From positions 976,230 to 1,040,229 of the forward strand of contig MU006098.1 of NCBI GenBank assembly GCA_010093705.1: a DNA stretch of 64,000 bases, read 5' to 3'. Positions 11,883 through 23,742 of this stretch are shown here, one piece after another. The translations under genes were made by a program, and so were the position numbers. The number at the start of each line of letters is the position of its first letter. Position 1 is the first letter of the stretch. The stretch comes from Patellaria atrata CBS 101060 (lineage: Eukaryota > Ascomycota > Dothideomycetes > Patellariales > Patellariaceae). Under the pieces are notes generated by a model that had not been told where the DNA came from, made no database searches, and was given only the letters and a program-made list of their open reading frames with translations.

Positions 11883-14077
11883 TTGTCAAAGAAATAGACA
11901 TCTTTCCCCTTCTCTCGTTTGGGTCTGGCGCCTACTCATATTATTGCATTGCGTCGGGGTTGCGGAAGCGACCATTGGGTTTTTTTTTTTTTTTTGGTTT
12001 TTTTTTTCCTTTGTGCATTTTGCTGGAGTGGGGGCATTTACGACGGAAGATACCACGGGTTTAGGATTGCGTTCATCGTTTTTGAAGAGAGGGCATGGGC
12101 TTACGACCTTGACGGCCGTACAAGGGGGAAACGGGCTGGTGGTGAAATTTCAAGGCGGGTGATGGGATCTAATCTCAATAGATCGAATGTATTTGTGAGA
12201 TAGTTCTAAGGGCTACTGTAGACAAAACTGTTGTAGTTACGTAGTAGTTCTGGATAATCAAGGCATGTCACATATTTGAACGCCTCATACATTTTGCCCG
12301 GGAATAAAGTAGCCATCGACTAGAAGCAGATTCCAATTCTCTCAAGCACATTTCTTCTCAGGCTCGCAGCCCAGTCCGAGCTTCGGGGGGGCAAAGACCC
12401 CACGTGTAGAAATACCCCAAACTTCCCCAGACTTTTCCCCAGACATTTAATATATTCCTTTCATGCACGCCTTAATCTATGCATGTAATATAAAAATTAT
12501 ATTACCCACCAAGGATTATTTATCTGAACTAGTCTAGAGAAAGGGGGAGTATGAGGTATATGTATATATGTATATATGTATATATGTATATATATATATA
12601 TATATATCTTCACGATTCCTAAGCAACAGGTTTGCCGCTCTGGCGATCTGATGGAAAATTCAAGGAGGAAAAGGTGATCGAGAATACCTTACTTCAAGAT
12701 AACAAAGAGAAGTGTAGTAGACATTTCTTTTAATATCAACGTCTACCTAGGTGCGTTTATTAGTTCTTGTTTTTACTGTATGGGGTACAGTACAGTACCA
12801 GGATCGGATACCCTCTCCAATCCGGAAAGGTGGTCTCTCATACGAACACGGATTAAGGTCCATCTATATCCCAATGTTCAAAACTAAGGCAAGAGCATTA
12901 TCAAGTATGAAAGTAGCCTGTTAAGAACGGAATTCAAGCTAGTCGAGGAATCAGGTTTACATAGCCACTTATATTCTTTCCCAGCACGATTCAGACGGCT
13001 ATTATCCTCAATTAGGGGATGAGACATGATAGACTTACAAATACTTGAATTTTTTTTACTTTTTTTTTTTTATTTTTTTAGCCTATGATAAGTGCCGTTT
13101 CATCTGATTCTCGTTTGGGTGATTCTTTCTGCGAGTTGTGGTCCTGTCTCATATCATCTTTTCCGTCTGTCTGTTATTGCTCCTCCATCTCTGCTGCGGA
13201 ATGATGAAACTAGGCTCTCTCAAACAAATACGATATGAACTTAGAAATGAACCCATTACGCATGGAAATAGAATCACGTACAGTATCTAAGAACAAAGAA
13301 ATCCAACTGTCTGGTATCTGATGATCAACTCAGATGGCTAGTTTGAGCGCCAAATTACTGTACTGGAAACAACGTAGTAGCCCTATCTACAAGTATGATC
13401 TTCTAACTCTTTTTTTCACTATACGATACAATCTCAAATTCTTCTAGGGCTTCACCATAGATATTTCAGGTGGTTGAACAGAACTTTCTGTAGCTTTTCA
13501 CAAGACATTCGTGAATGAATCTGTACCAGAAATGGTAGAAGACAGGATTTTTCCTCGAAGCAACAGACGTATGTCATAGTATAGTGAAAGGGAATCCATA
13601 TCAATTCCTATTGTTCGATACTCTCAGTATTTGTTTTCAGCTGTACAGTGAATCAGCGCGAGCGGAATTTAGTGTGAGCATCCACATGGTGAGTTCAAAT
13701 ATCCGTACATTTCAACAAATTTCACGCCTATCATAATACTACCCGTCATCTCTCTCTATGAATGTTTAAAACTATTATCCATAAGGAAGAAATTTCGCGA
13801 AGGGTTTCTCAGTATCAATGCCATTTATATATATATATATAGAGGCCTATTCCGTACACCCCTCAAGTTCCCTTCCCTAGATAGGCTTGTTACCCTACAC
13901 CATGGTACATCACCAGCCTGACATTAGCGCAACCGGTGTGTTGGTTTAATTGCTGGATAAGAAGGGACGAAGGTCAGCAGAGAAGTACAACTTCACCCGT
14001 ATCAGATGTCTATATATCTAATTTACTTCGGATATGGTGGCTATTGAGACATAACAGGCCATATCCAAGTCTTTCTA
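11883..14077. other. AT-rich intergenic interval
   Basis: No gene recognised. The interval contains T tracts (about 11979-12008 and 13049-13078), a TA microsatellite, a second short AT run at 13825-13841, a CACGTG hexamer at 12401 and a CAGTACAGTACC palindromic run near 12790. Both flanking genes end or start at its borders (transporter 3' end; 3' end of the minus-strand protease), so it is a convergent gap with no need for promoters. Confidence 0.6.
12556..12607. repeat. TA/TATG microsatellite
   Basis: The run begins with imperfect TATATATG octamers and ends in pure TA dinucleotides. It is self-complementary and could extrude a hairpin. Nothing coding overlaps it. Confidence 0.95.
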
Positions 14078-15336
14078 CTAGAAGGAGCATTTGAAGGCGT
14101 GTGAATGACCATGAGACCACACCATCACACGCCCGCTCCTAGTAAACCCGACATCAGGAGCCATAGTCGTTGGTCTCCCCTTACCCGCCCACACAGGAGG
14201 ACTACACCAGTTAGCTGATTGAAGTTCGCCTGGCCTCCACGCCGAGAGTAACAAACCTATTTTCCCATCTATGCGTGCAAATACCTCCAGGTTTGAGAAC
14301 GGTGTTGCGCAGATAACGTTCGATCGATAAGTACCTGATCCCGTAAGCATACTCCCTATGGACGAAGGAACATTCGGGACCGTACTGATAGCGTATGTCA
14401 CGGTACCTAGGCTCGATGGCCTGGAGGCCACCTGGGACATTAGTGTCGTAGAGTGCCATGACGAACATCTCCGAGTGGTTCTAAAAGGCATACCAGCTGT
14501 GAGACAAACGTGAAAGGCCGACAACGCAGCGCTCACGCACTCACCTCATGTTGCGCGGTGAGCGAGTATCCTGTAGCTACCGCCACGTCCTTCTCATACG
14601 CTGCAAGCCACGTAATCGAGTCTACAACGTTAATTTTAGGCGTGGAAGGGCCGCATGGTTCCATACGATCATTCAGGAGTACAACACTCACTGGAAAACT
14701 GCCCACCGGAGATATTCGCTGGATATCCATGCATGTCAATAATATGGCCCATCTCATGTGCATAGGTCGTTAACCCTGTTGTTCGGTATAGTAGGATATC
14801 ATCATTAACGCTTTCCGCGCTGAGCTTGTCGATATACGGTAGAGCGATGTTGTTGCGGGCGTAAGAACGAAGTTCTACGGGTAGACGGCCGAAAAGTTCG
14901 ATCATGAGATCCAGAGTATTCGTAGCGTTTTCATGCCGACAAAACACCCAGGGGTACGGACACTAAGTGATGATGTTAGCTGAGATAAATAGAGTACTTG
15001 AAATTAGAGGTACTGTACGTACATCTTCGTAGTATACATCGAAAGCGTCAATAGACGCAAGGGAATGATTGGAGAGTCTAATGTGGTCTCTGCAATCCGA
15101 GGGAAGCCACCCAGCGGGCCCTAAAATGATCAAAGTTCACTTGTGTTCGGATTGGTGTATCCTGGGTTCTGACATTTTGTGTATCTTGATTCAGTCGGCA
15201 TCAACACGTCGCGTAAACCACGCTCTATAGGACCGTCCCTGTCTATGTGAAGGGGGTTCTTGATTAGTTTTACTGGTACATATGCCGCAAAGATGGAAGC
15301 TGAGTCTAAAAGAATGAGGTATTGTAGTACACGCAT
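14078..15336 (-). CDS. Secreted zinc metalloprotease-like protein (CON-13-like)
   Basis: Six exons read leftward: 15336..15174, 15120..15023, 14962..14692, 14621..14545, 14480..14257, 14201..14078 (318 residues). A hydrophobic N-terminus (MRVLQYLILLDSASIFAAYV) looks like a signal peptide. Exon 3 carries HEMGH at residues 156-160, a zinc-binding HExxH motif, so a secreted metallopeptidase fold is likely. The stretch AGWLPSDCRDH and the CPYPWVFCRH region match what I recall of the fungal conidiation-specific protein 13 family. Introns of 53-70 bp have good acceptors. The first donor (GTCAGA) is non-consensus and the last exon rests on a GTTTGT donor plus a CTAAC branch site, so the two ends are less certain than the middle. 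The substrate is unknown. Confidence 0.78.
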
Positions 15337-15524
15337 AGTGTTGAGCTGCGCTCATACCTTTGAAATTGGGAGAGAAAGAGTAGTATATCGAGTGATCATA
15401 AGAGATTTCTTTTGTTTGTTTACTTGATTTGTAATCGTGGAAATTCTTCTCTACTCGCGTCTGACAGGTTGAGTATCCAAGGATGAGTGTACGTTTAAAG
15501 CCAATCATGGCATTTTACAGCTCT

Positions 15525-17863
15525 TCACGTCTCCTTGTCCTCCAATCTGGCCTCCCAAATGCACCTCTTGCACCTACACAACCCACCTAGAGCCCCAGCA
15601 GCCCACTCTCTCCGTTCTCCAACGGGCAGATCGATGTCGCAATAATGACTCAGGACCTCTTCACCCTTCACCAAACCACCTCTTGCTCTTTTCTCTTTGC
15701 CCTTCCACAGCGGCCTCTCCTCAGACTTCTTCGTCCAAAATCTCATTTCGCCGTCCCATTCCCACTTCACATTAGGATCGCAGCTATGGTTCGCAAGACA
15801 CCATATTGGGTGTACGGCGCCCACCTCCGGCCTCCCGTCTCTCCCCTGCCTCGCTGATGCCGTCCCTCTGAACTTTGCATATAGAGTATTGAACACCCAG
15901 AAATCGTAGATATCGCTCTTTTCAAATATATTCACATCCATTCTCTCGAGCATGTTCAATGGTGCTAAAATATTCGCCTTAAAGGTCCACGGCAGTGTCC
16001 GGGAAAAGCCACCATGAGCCTGTTCTTCTGTTTTCGGAGTATGAGATGCCCATGCTCCATCCATCGGAGGCGGTTTGAAGGTGGAAAGCGCAGGTGAGTT
16101 GTTATAATCTCCCCAAATAAATACCATTTCCGGAACTCCCAGAGGATGTATAGATTTGGTCTCGGCCATAGCGAGGACGCGAAGTAGAAGTAGTGAGTAA
16201 AGAGCATCTGCTGCCTCCGTTGCTGGTACGTCTGTGGCAATGGATTCGGCAGCGGTGCCGCAAAGTGCAGGGTGATAAGAACTTTGCGCGAGATCATGGC
16301 ACTCCAGGCTACAGAAAACAGCCTCGTCGCACTCTTCACACATGCATGATGTTTGCTCTTCTCCATTCATCTCGGAGAAGTCCGGAAGAAGCTTACTGCA
16401 AGCATCACAAAAGGAGTCGTGAATACGAGCATTCGCCGTGATTAGTGACTTTTCCGTAAAGACGAGTTCATCGCCCGGGATATCTCTTTTCGCAAAAACA
16501 CCAAGCTGTTTCACCATTTTGCTTTCTTTGGATGAAAAGCTAGAGAGAGTCAGTCGATCTATTCTCGCAGACTCCTGTATGATGATATCGAACAGGAGCA
16601 TACGGCCGTACTTGCCTCTCACCAGAAAATGTTAATACTGGTAACTCTGCTACTCGCACTTCGAGGTCAGGGGCCATATATTCCATCGACGCATTCAGTA
16701 TCGCTAGAGACTCAGATGAGCATCTATTCGGTTCCCACTCATTCCAAGGATACACCTCACGTCGCACAACACCCCTTTCAGGATAATTCTCAACGGGAAT
16801 GTTTGCGTCCCACGGAATTCCCCTTAATTCGAATTTCGCCTGGATAGTATCCAGAACCTGGGTCTGTAGTTTACGGAGTCCGCTTGAATGTGGTAGCCTC
16901 TGCAATGCTTGGGCACTGAATTCATAGGCACTCTTCAGGCAACCGCAAGCCTGAAGGTTATTGATAAGCATGGGGTATCTGTACAAGGTTAAATAGGTAT
17001 CATAGAGTTGAGATCAGTAGACGAGAATGTGGAACTTACGTGAGCTGTAAGAATATCTTCTCCGCCCAAAGCCTAACCTCGTCCTCATCAACCTGGCAAT
17101 CAATCTTGATCTTTATGTCCTTGAAGGATGTGAACCTTGCTCTCAAACCTTGATCGTCTGCAAACTGCGAGGCTGCATATCGCGTCTTGCCGGCCCTACG
17201 TGAGACATGTATCTGCAAAGCGGAGAAAGCCTGTTGATGGTATTCCCCAGACTCGTCCAGGACCTCGTCCACCAGCAACAGGATTTTGTAAGCTTCCCCG
17301 GACGCAAGGTCTGGATAACCGAGATATTCGTATCGTCGTATAAGCTGTTCCCGGAGGTCCATGTTATAGGGATTTTCGTAGAGGAGCGATTGCATTACCT
17401 CCAGACGATATAGATTGATCCTATAGTCCAAATTTGCGGTCGTATCCGGGATCTGCACCATCCATATATCAGCTGCTTTCTCGCAGGAGATCTCGGTTTG
17501 TATACGTACGTTCGGACGCCAATTTCGAAATTCCGGGCTCAGAACTACTTCCCCGTCGAGCACCGTTCGAAATTTGTGGCCTGCATCGCACGGCTCTCTT
17601 GTGGTCATGACTAACGGTCTCCCATTCGGCGATAGGGGATTAAAAAATGTTCTTTCTGCTTGAACATGGTCGGCCGCTGATGGTTTAGAGTTTGTCATCT
17701 GTGATACTCCATGGTAGGAGCCATTGGTAACTGTATCCGTCGAGGGCTCATATGTGGGATCTGACTCTGCGGATAAGAAAGGTTTGTACGAGGCAATATT
17801 CCGTGTGAGTTGATCCAGTGCATCCTGAACCCGGATGAACGCAGGATCCATTAGGGTTATCAA
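15525..17863 (-). CDS. SET-domain protein with N-terminal helical/TPR-like region and MYND-like cysteines
   Basis: Three exons: 17863..17040, 16978..16623, 16525..15525, giving 726 residues (721 from the next ATG). Residues 1 to about 390 are helical and TPR-like. From about 394 a split SET domain begins (KQLGVFAKRDIPGDELVF), interrupted by a Cys/His cluster C-x2-C...C-x-C-x2-C...C-x3-C that resembles the MYND insert of SMYD-type proteins. The core motif NHSCDPN lies near residue 646 and the post-SET CRCKRC near 713. The family are lysine methyltransferases or SAM-binding relatives; the target is not predictable. The second intron (97 bp) uses a CCAAAG acceptor; the nearer TCTCTAG acceptor would break the frame. 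Confidence 0.87.
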
Positions 17864-18421
17864 GTATGGGAAATAACAACGTACTGTAAAAAATTCGATT
17901 CCGTGATCTGGAGTGTAATGATTTTCAGTGTCTAGGTCCGTGCGGGTTGGTGTACATATAAGGTAGTTCTAGTTCGAATGTGTCCTATTCTTCATCGACA
18001 CCTTTTGAATTTTTGTACTCTGTTAGATTTGTCCACATGATGCAATTAGGGGAATATAAAATAAGACTACGGAGTACAGTGTGGTTATAGGTTTTTATCA
18101 CATGGAGAGACGTTGTCATCGCGACCCGTATACTCTATACATACATGGCTACAGTATGAAGGGAGACATCCAACTCGACCCGTAGAGGTGGGTCGATACG
18201 CGGGATTTACAGTACAACACCTTCGAGCACAAACTCAACACGAAGTAAACGAAAAAATGTGTTGGATAATACACCGTTACCAGGAAGTGACAGCAAGCGC
18301 AACTACGAGTGTCTACCATCAAGGAGGGAAGAATTAACACAGCATCAAACCTACATTCAAAAAGACAAGTAAACTGTGCATTGTACGTCGGGTCACACAT
18401 AAGTTTGTGGATACATGAGGT
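17864..18421. other. Intergenic: SET gene promoter and methyltransferase 3' flank
   Basis: No gene seen. It must hold the promoter of the SET-domain gene (start codon at 17863, leftward) and the 3' UTR of the methyltransferase ending at 18422. It contains a TAAGGTAGTTCTAG word near 17960 and one TACGGAGTA copy at 18068. Confidence 0.6.
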
Positions 18422-20077
18422 CTACGACAACGGTTTCTCCCCCGGAGGTTGGGGCTCATCATATGATCTAAACTCCATCACCGTTTCTGTGCCTTCATGG
18501 AATCTGGACTCCTCTTCCGTTTGAGGAATGTGGCCGTAAGCCCTAGAACCCTCGTGAGTTGAACTATCCCCGGCGAGTTGAAGCTGAGGTTCCACATTTG
18601 CAGTATTTGCGGTTGCACTGCTGTCATCGTCCTTTTTTATATCTACCTCGCTGACCTCGGTGGCCTTAGTCGGAAGTGTATGGGATTTGCGTTCTGGCGA
18701 CCGCTTTTTGTCTAACTTTTGACCCTCCGGGACATCTTCGCCACGGGTTGGTTCGATCTCCGGTGAGGTTTCATCCATTACTGACGAGGAAGATTCGAGG
18801 CCTGAGCCCCAGGTTCCAGCGGCTGGCTTCCGGCCGTAGATGAATACTCTATGCACTCATTCGTAAGTTCTCCGTGCAAGAAAAGGAGAAAACGACAGTA
18901 AAACCAAGTACTTACACCGTGAAGTAGAAGTGCGACTTTTGCGCCTGAAGCTCCTTTCGAAATTCGGACAGGAGTACTTCGACCCTTTCTCTAGAAAAGC
19001 CCAAAATTCTCGTGAAGAAAGCCAATGCCATACCCTGGGCCCCATCCAAAATATCCTGCAAACACCATTTCCCTAGCAGTTTCTCGCGCTTCCCTTTCGC
19101 CCACGGACCGATCGGCCTAGATCGTATTAGTACGCGAAGTATTAGCAATTTTGAGAGTGTTCGGCGGACCATTTGAATCGCTTTACGTGGATATCAACGA
19201 ATCCAGCTTGCCGTAGCAAGTCTGGTATCTTCATTGCCGCATCTAGGTCTAAACCCGCTTTCGTTCCAGCTTCGTACAAATGCTCCACAAACTCGTACAT
19301 AGGGGAGTCGGGAGGGGCAGAACCGTCATCACACTTTGGCCTTATATGGACTTCCTGCAGTTCGAAGTATCCGCCCCTTTTGAGACCTTTGAATGCTCGT
19401 TGAATATAGGCTGGCCAGTCGCGAATTCCGATAACCATAGCCCGAGAGTGGATAAAGTCGAATTTCCGGTCATGAGTCCATTCCAGTTCCACATTATCGA
19501 CAAGAAAGCTGCAATTCGTGGGGACTTCTGTGGGTTGGATCGGACTTAAATCGATACCAAGTACATTGGCTGATGGATGCTCGTCCGCAAACTCAATGGT
19601 CCATATGCCTGTGCCGCAACCGACATCCAGAACATCATGTACCACCTCTTTTGGAACTGGGGCAAGGTAGAGACGACCCCCTAGGGTCAACCGAAAGAGA
19701 TGGTGTTGTAGGTCCAGCCTATCCGCCTCAATTTCGTCGTTTGGGAGATAATATTGACCATCGTAGTAGGCATGGTAACGGCGACCGTTCTCTTCGCGAT
19801 AAGCAAGCGTGGAGGGAGTCAAGGACTGAGTGGTTCTATTAAACTGGTTAGCCTTGTTAAGACGAACTGTATTTCTTGCTCTCGCAGTTCTTACGAAAGA
19901 GTATCGTCCCCCAAAGCCGAGTCACGATCACTGAATGTAGACTATTTGCCAAGTCATGATATATTAGCATCATAAGGTATGCGGAGGTTCAGGCTAATAG
20001 ATAGATCCTACCTCCGCCTCCAGAGAGTCACTACTGGATATGTTATCAACTATATCAACTATAAGATTTTCTGCCAT
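18422..20077 (-). CDS. LaeA/UMTA-like SAM-dependent methyltransferase
   Basis: Five exons: 20077..20012, 19941..19895, 19835..19170, 19116..18916, 18848..18422, giving 468 residues. Exon 1 starts MAENLIVDIVDN; exon 2 supplies only 47 bp of an acidic Ser/Asp segment (SDRDSALGDD), both typical of the fungal UMTA/LaeA-like group. Motif I VLDVGCGTGIWTIEFA lies near residues 107-121, followed by GIDLSPIQP (acidic ribose-binding loop) and GLKRGGYFELQE. Residues beyond about 330 form a hydrophilic, acidic, probably disordered tail. The third intron starts GTCCGC, a weak donor, but has a TACTAATAC branch site. Members include velvet-associated regulators of secondary metabolism, but most paralogues have no known role, so no function is assigned. 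No biosynthetic cluster adjoins it. Confidence 0.88.
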
Positions 20078-21149
20078 TGTTCATGAGAAGCTTAAACTTC
20101 TCGCTCTCAAAGTTCATGGCTGCGACGAATTGTATAGAGCGACCAAAATTGATTGACATGGCAAAGAGAAGGATTGATCGGACCAATCTTCCGGATTAGC
20201 CTAGAAGTTAAGGGTGGGGGGATCGCAACAGCATCTATCGTTATTTGTGCGGTTCGTATGTACTGTACTGTACTATGCATGTATCGCTTGTACGTTAGAT
20301 CGATTGACCTTAGGTTGGATTACCCCACGAGATATGTGTCCCTTCTTGACGGAGAGAGCCGTAGAAACACACAAAGTTCAAGTACCATTTATCACACTTT
20401 GAAATTTTAAATGTAGGTCTGTATACTAAAGGATGTATTGAATAAGAAAAGTTGAATCTTGGGATTTACTCGTAAACGATTCTCAACCATTTTCTCCCCC
20501 TCCTTCCATCCACATAGGATCTCGGATTCGACCAGTCAGGACAGGAGATCTCCGACAGCAAAGATTGATGGGTACAGTATGTACCTCCGTGCTCTAATAC
20601 GGAGTACTGGTCGGGTACCTGGTGTACTGCACTGTAACTTACCAGTACAGTACAAACTGCAAAGTACCTCACCCGGAGACATGAATCAACTTATCTTATA
20701 GACAACTTTAAAGACAAGTGGTTTAAAAAAGTTTCAATAGAGAAAGACAAGCTTTGGGCCATCCGATCAAAACCACTCAAGTTGGCGGTGGACTTTCTCC
20801 CCCATTGTCGACAAGGCAGTTCTACACTGCATGTAAGTTTAAAATACCGTACAACAACACAGTAAAGGATCAATGCAGAACTACCCGACTGGCGCTATAG
20901 TGACTTGGAATTTGTCTACTTACTTTATCTTATTCCGCTCTGTACTTGTACCCTACCTCAGTTCTAGTTGGACAGTATCTGACCGTGCCACTTCTCAGCC
21001 GTTCCTCATCCCGAAGATCCGCGTCTTATATTTGTATCTACTGTACCAGAAACCCATCCGAAGAACAAAGAGCACAGTAGTCTAATGCCGAACGCTAGGT
21101 AAAAGTCTAGTTCTACTGTACCTACCCTAGGTATGCATTTGCTCTAGGG
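20078..21149. other. Divergent intergenic region
   Basis: No gene seen. It lies between two divergently transcribed genes, so it should contain both promoters. It has many overlapping TACTGTAC/GTACAGTA words (20266-20275 and 20630-20655) and a TACGGAGTA copy at 20598. Confidence 0.55.
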
Positions 21150-23742
21150 ATGGCAGACCCACTCTCAATCGCCGCGAGTGTTGTCGCACTCGCGACAGCG
21201 GCCGCGCAAATCAGTAAAGCTATCTCCCACCTACGCAGACTTGGGGAAGTTCCAGGTCAAATATACGCCCTGAGGAACGAGGTCACCGATCTAGAAGTCG
21301 TGCTCCGGCAGATTGAAAACGCACTCGAGCTGAATACGTTAACTCAACAGGACCATCGTCGCTCGTTGAATGACATGCTGGTTCGAGCAAAGGGCAATCT
21401 CTCTGAACTTGCGAAAGCTCTTGAGCGTGTTGCGAATGCATGTGAAAAAAGTAAGGCTAAAGTCATAAGCAGGACTGCCGTTTGGTTGAGAGAGAAATCA
21501 CACCTGCAGAGGCTTCTAAACGACATACAGACAGTCAAAGAAGCACTAAATCTCATACTTGGGGTCTCAAATTCGTAAGTCCATTGCTTTATTCCCTTTT
21601 GAACCAAGCGCATCAAAGGCCGACTGTGAATCTCCAGGCGAGACCTTCATCACATCCAATTAGAACTTCATAAAGTCTCCATCATGACTACGCAGTCGGG
21701 ACAACTTCACGAAAAGCATTCGAGAACGGTCACTCGCGATCTTGATAATCACCACCTTGCATTGAGTTCACGTATGGACCAGCACTATCAAGACTTAAGT
21801 AGCCGCCTTACGATTCTGGGACGGTTGATTCTCCAGCAAGCTCATGGGGAAGCGGCTCCTCCGTATACAGAAGAAGCAGCTGCGACAATGGATGAAACGG
21901 GGGCGAGTAGATCACGCAAAATCGATGGCCTTCAAGTTTTCGTTTCGCAGCCTAATAAATGTTCGACTTGGTGTCCCTGTGCTTGTCACGCAAAGCGAAA
22001 GCCAAAAGTCACTGAGCTCGGAATCGTGGAGAAAGTCATCGGGAAAATGTTTATTGGCTATGCCGGATTACCCTTTCTCAACAAAAAATGCGATTTCAGG
22101 GGCTGCAGACACCAACGAGCCCCTACTGTTATTATGGAATATTGGTTCCCATGGTGGTTTGTAGCGATGAACGTGAAGCTCGATTTCAAATATCTACCAA
22201 CTGTCGGATCCCAATTTCAAGTAACAACTTCAAGGAGAGTACCGGATAACTCTCAATCAATTGCCTTTGTTATGCAAAGGGATATCGATGGTCTAAGATA
22301 CCTGTTCAATAATGGCTTAGCGTCCCCCAGGGATGTTAGTGACTCCCGTGGCTTCACCTTGATGAGAGTAAGTCCCTTCTCGGCTGTACTTTACGTCCTC
22401 CTTTTGAATATCGTTAGTGGGCCCTTTACGGAGAATGGCGATACGACGTTGTCCAGTTCCTGATAAGTCAAGGCGCACCTGTGGATGAAATGTGTGTATA
22501 GTTCTAGCTGCGTGTAATCTTCGCATAACTAACGAAGTAGATCATACGATAATGTTTGAGACTTCATTTTTCGGGGTCAAGTTGGGCGTAAGGAACAAGA
22601 AGGGCTCCGCTGCATAACAGAAGATGGTGAACGGGACTGGGTAGAAGATCAGAACTTTCCACTCGTTCATAGGATAGTACTCGGACTGTCCTCCAAATCA
22701 TTAGCTGTTGAACTTCAGGAGAACCCCTTAGCAACTTACCTTACGGATGCATCTGGTCGGACTGCGCTCGACTGGGCTGTGGCAAGAGGCCAAGTAGAAG
22801 ATGTCGCTCTCCTTCTTGCCAACGGTGCTAATCCGAACACCATGGATATTACTGGCCGTACGGCAATGCTCCATGCTGTAGATTGCGATAGTTCTCCGTG
22901 TGTCCGTCTTCTTCTTGAAGCAGGTGCTGATACAAATCCTAAGTTACCGAAGGGTGTTTTCCGCAGCAGTCCCCTGACCGCCGCCGCTATGGGAGGGAAA
23001 AGAGATTTGATGAGAGTTCTCCTAGAATTCGACGCTGACGCCAATATTAGAAATCCGGAGGGACTGACACCGTTACATTCTGTTGCGCGTTTTCGAACCG
23101 CTGATTGTGCCCTAGTTTTACTAGAGCATGGTGCGGATCTTAATGCTCTCTCTCGCGATGGAAGAACCCCACTGACAATGGCAATTATTTATAACAATCA
23201 TGAGGTCTTACAGCTCTTCATTGACCGCTGTTATGAGTATATTACTTCTGCACGCCTCCGAGGTATGTACTGTACTGTATTGTCGCACATATTGAACGTA
23301 GAAATCTCAAAGGTCAGAAGAGCTCATTGTCGTTTTAATAGGTCCTCAACTACTCCCAGTTATTGCAGAGTACGCCGACATCAGAACCATGTCTATTCTT
23401 GCCTCATCCCATCCCTTAAAACTCTCGTACGATATCAGTCCTGGTAGCATGATCAGGAATCGAGAACTATTACTCGGACGTTTTGACTATTCCGAGAAAT
23501 TGTTAGAAATCTTTGAAGAATTAATCACCATCGCTCAAGTGGATAACGTCAACTCCCCATCTGTCGATAGTCTCTTAGAGTCCGGTCTTTTCCGTACTGC
23601 TAGGTCATCTTTTCGGTCCGATCTGGCTGAAGCGATGGAAGCTCTTGACTTTTCAGACGGGTCTACAGACGGGAGTGTGGGTAAGTTTGAAGATTCAAGA
23701 GAAGCTCTATCTCCCATCGAAAAACCCCCGTGTACATTTTAG
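21150..23742 (+). CDS. SesA-like N-terminal domain and ankyrin-repeat protein (possible in-frame stop)
   Basis: The best model has exons 21150..21574, 21638..22367, 22418..22491, 22541..23262, 23342..23742 (about 783 residues). Residues 1-140 (MADPLSIAASVVALATAAAQ) form the helical domain found at the N-terminus of many fungal NLR/STAND and ankyrin proteins. A Cys-rich WCPCACHAK segment and two hydrophobic stretches (GYAGLPFL, YWFPWWFVAMN) follow, then ankyrin repeats from about residue 370 to 690 (for example SGRTALDWAVARGQVEDVAL). There is no NACHT ATPase. The intron with donor 22492 and acceptor 22540 leaves TGA at 22557-22559 (codon 416). An alternative intron 22494..22560 with a GAG acceptor keeps the frame open. 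The 3' end is also uncertain: a donor at 23681 with an acceptor before 23754 would end the protein at 23833. The role is probably in cell-cell recognition, by family analogy only. Confidence 0.75.

Noticed and set aside
22557-22559. RIP as the cause of the TGA in the ankyrin gene
   Set aside because: RIP changes CpA to TpA (TpG to TpA on the other strand); a TGG-to-TGA change here would not be in that context, and the region is not AT-biased.
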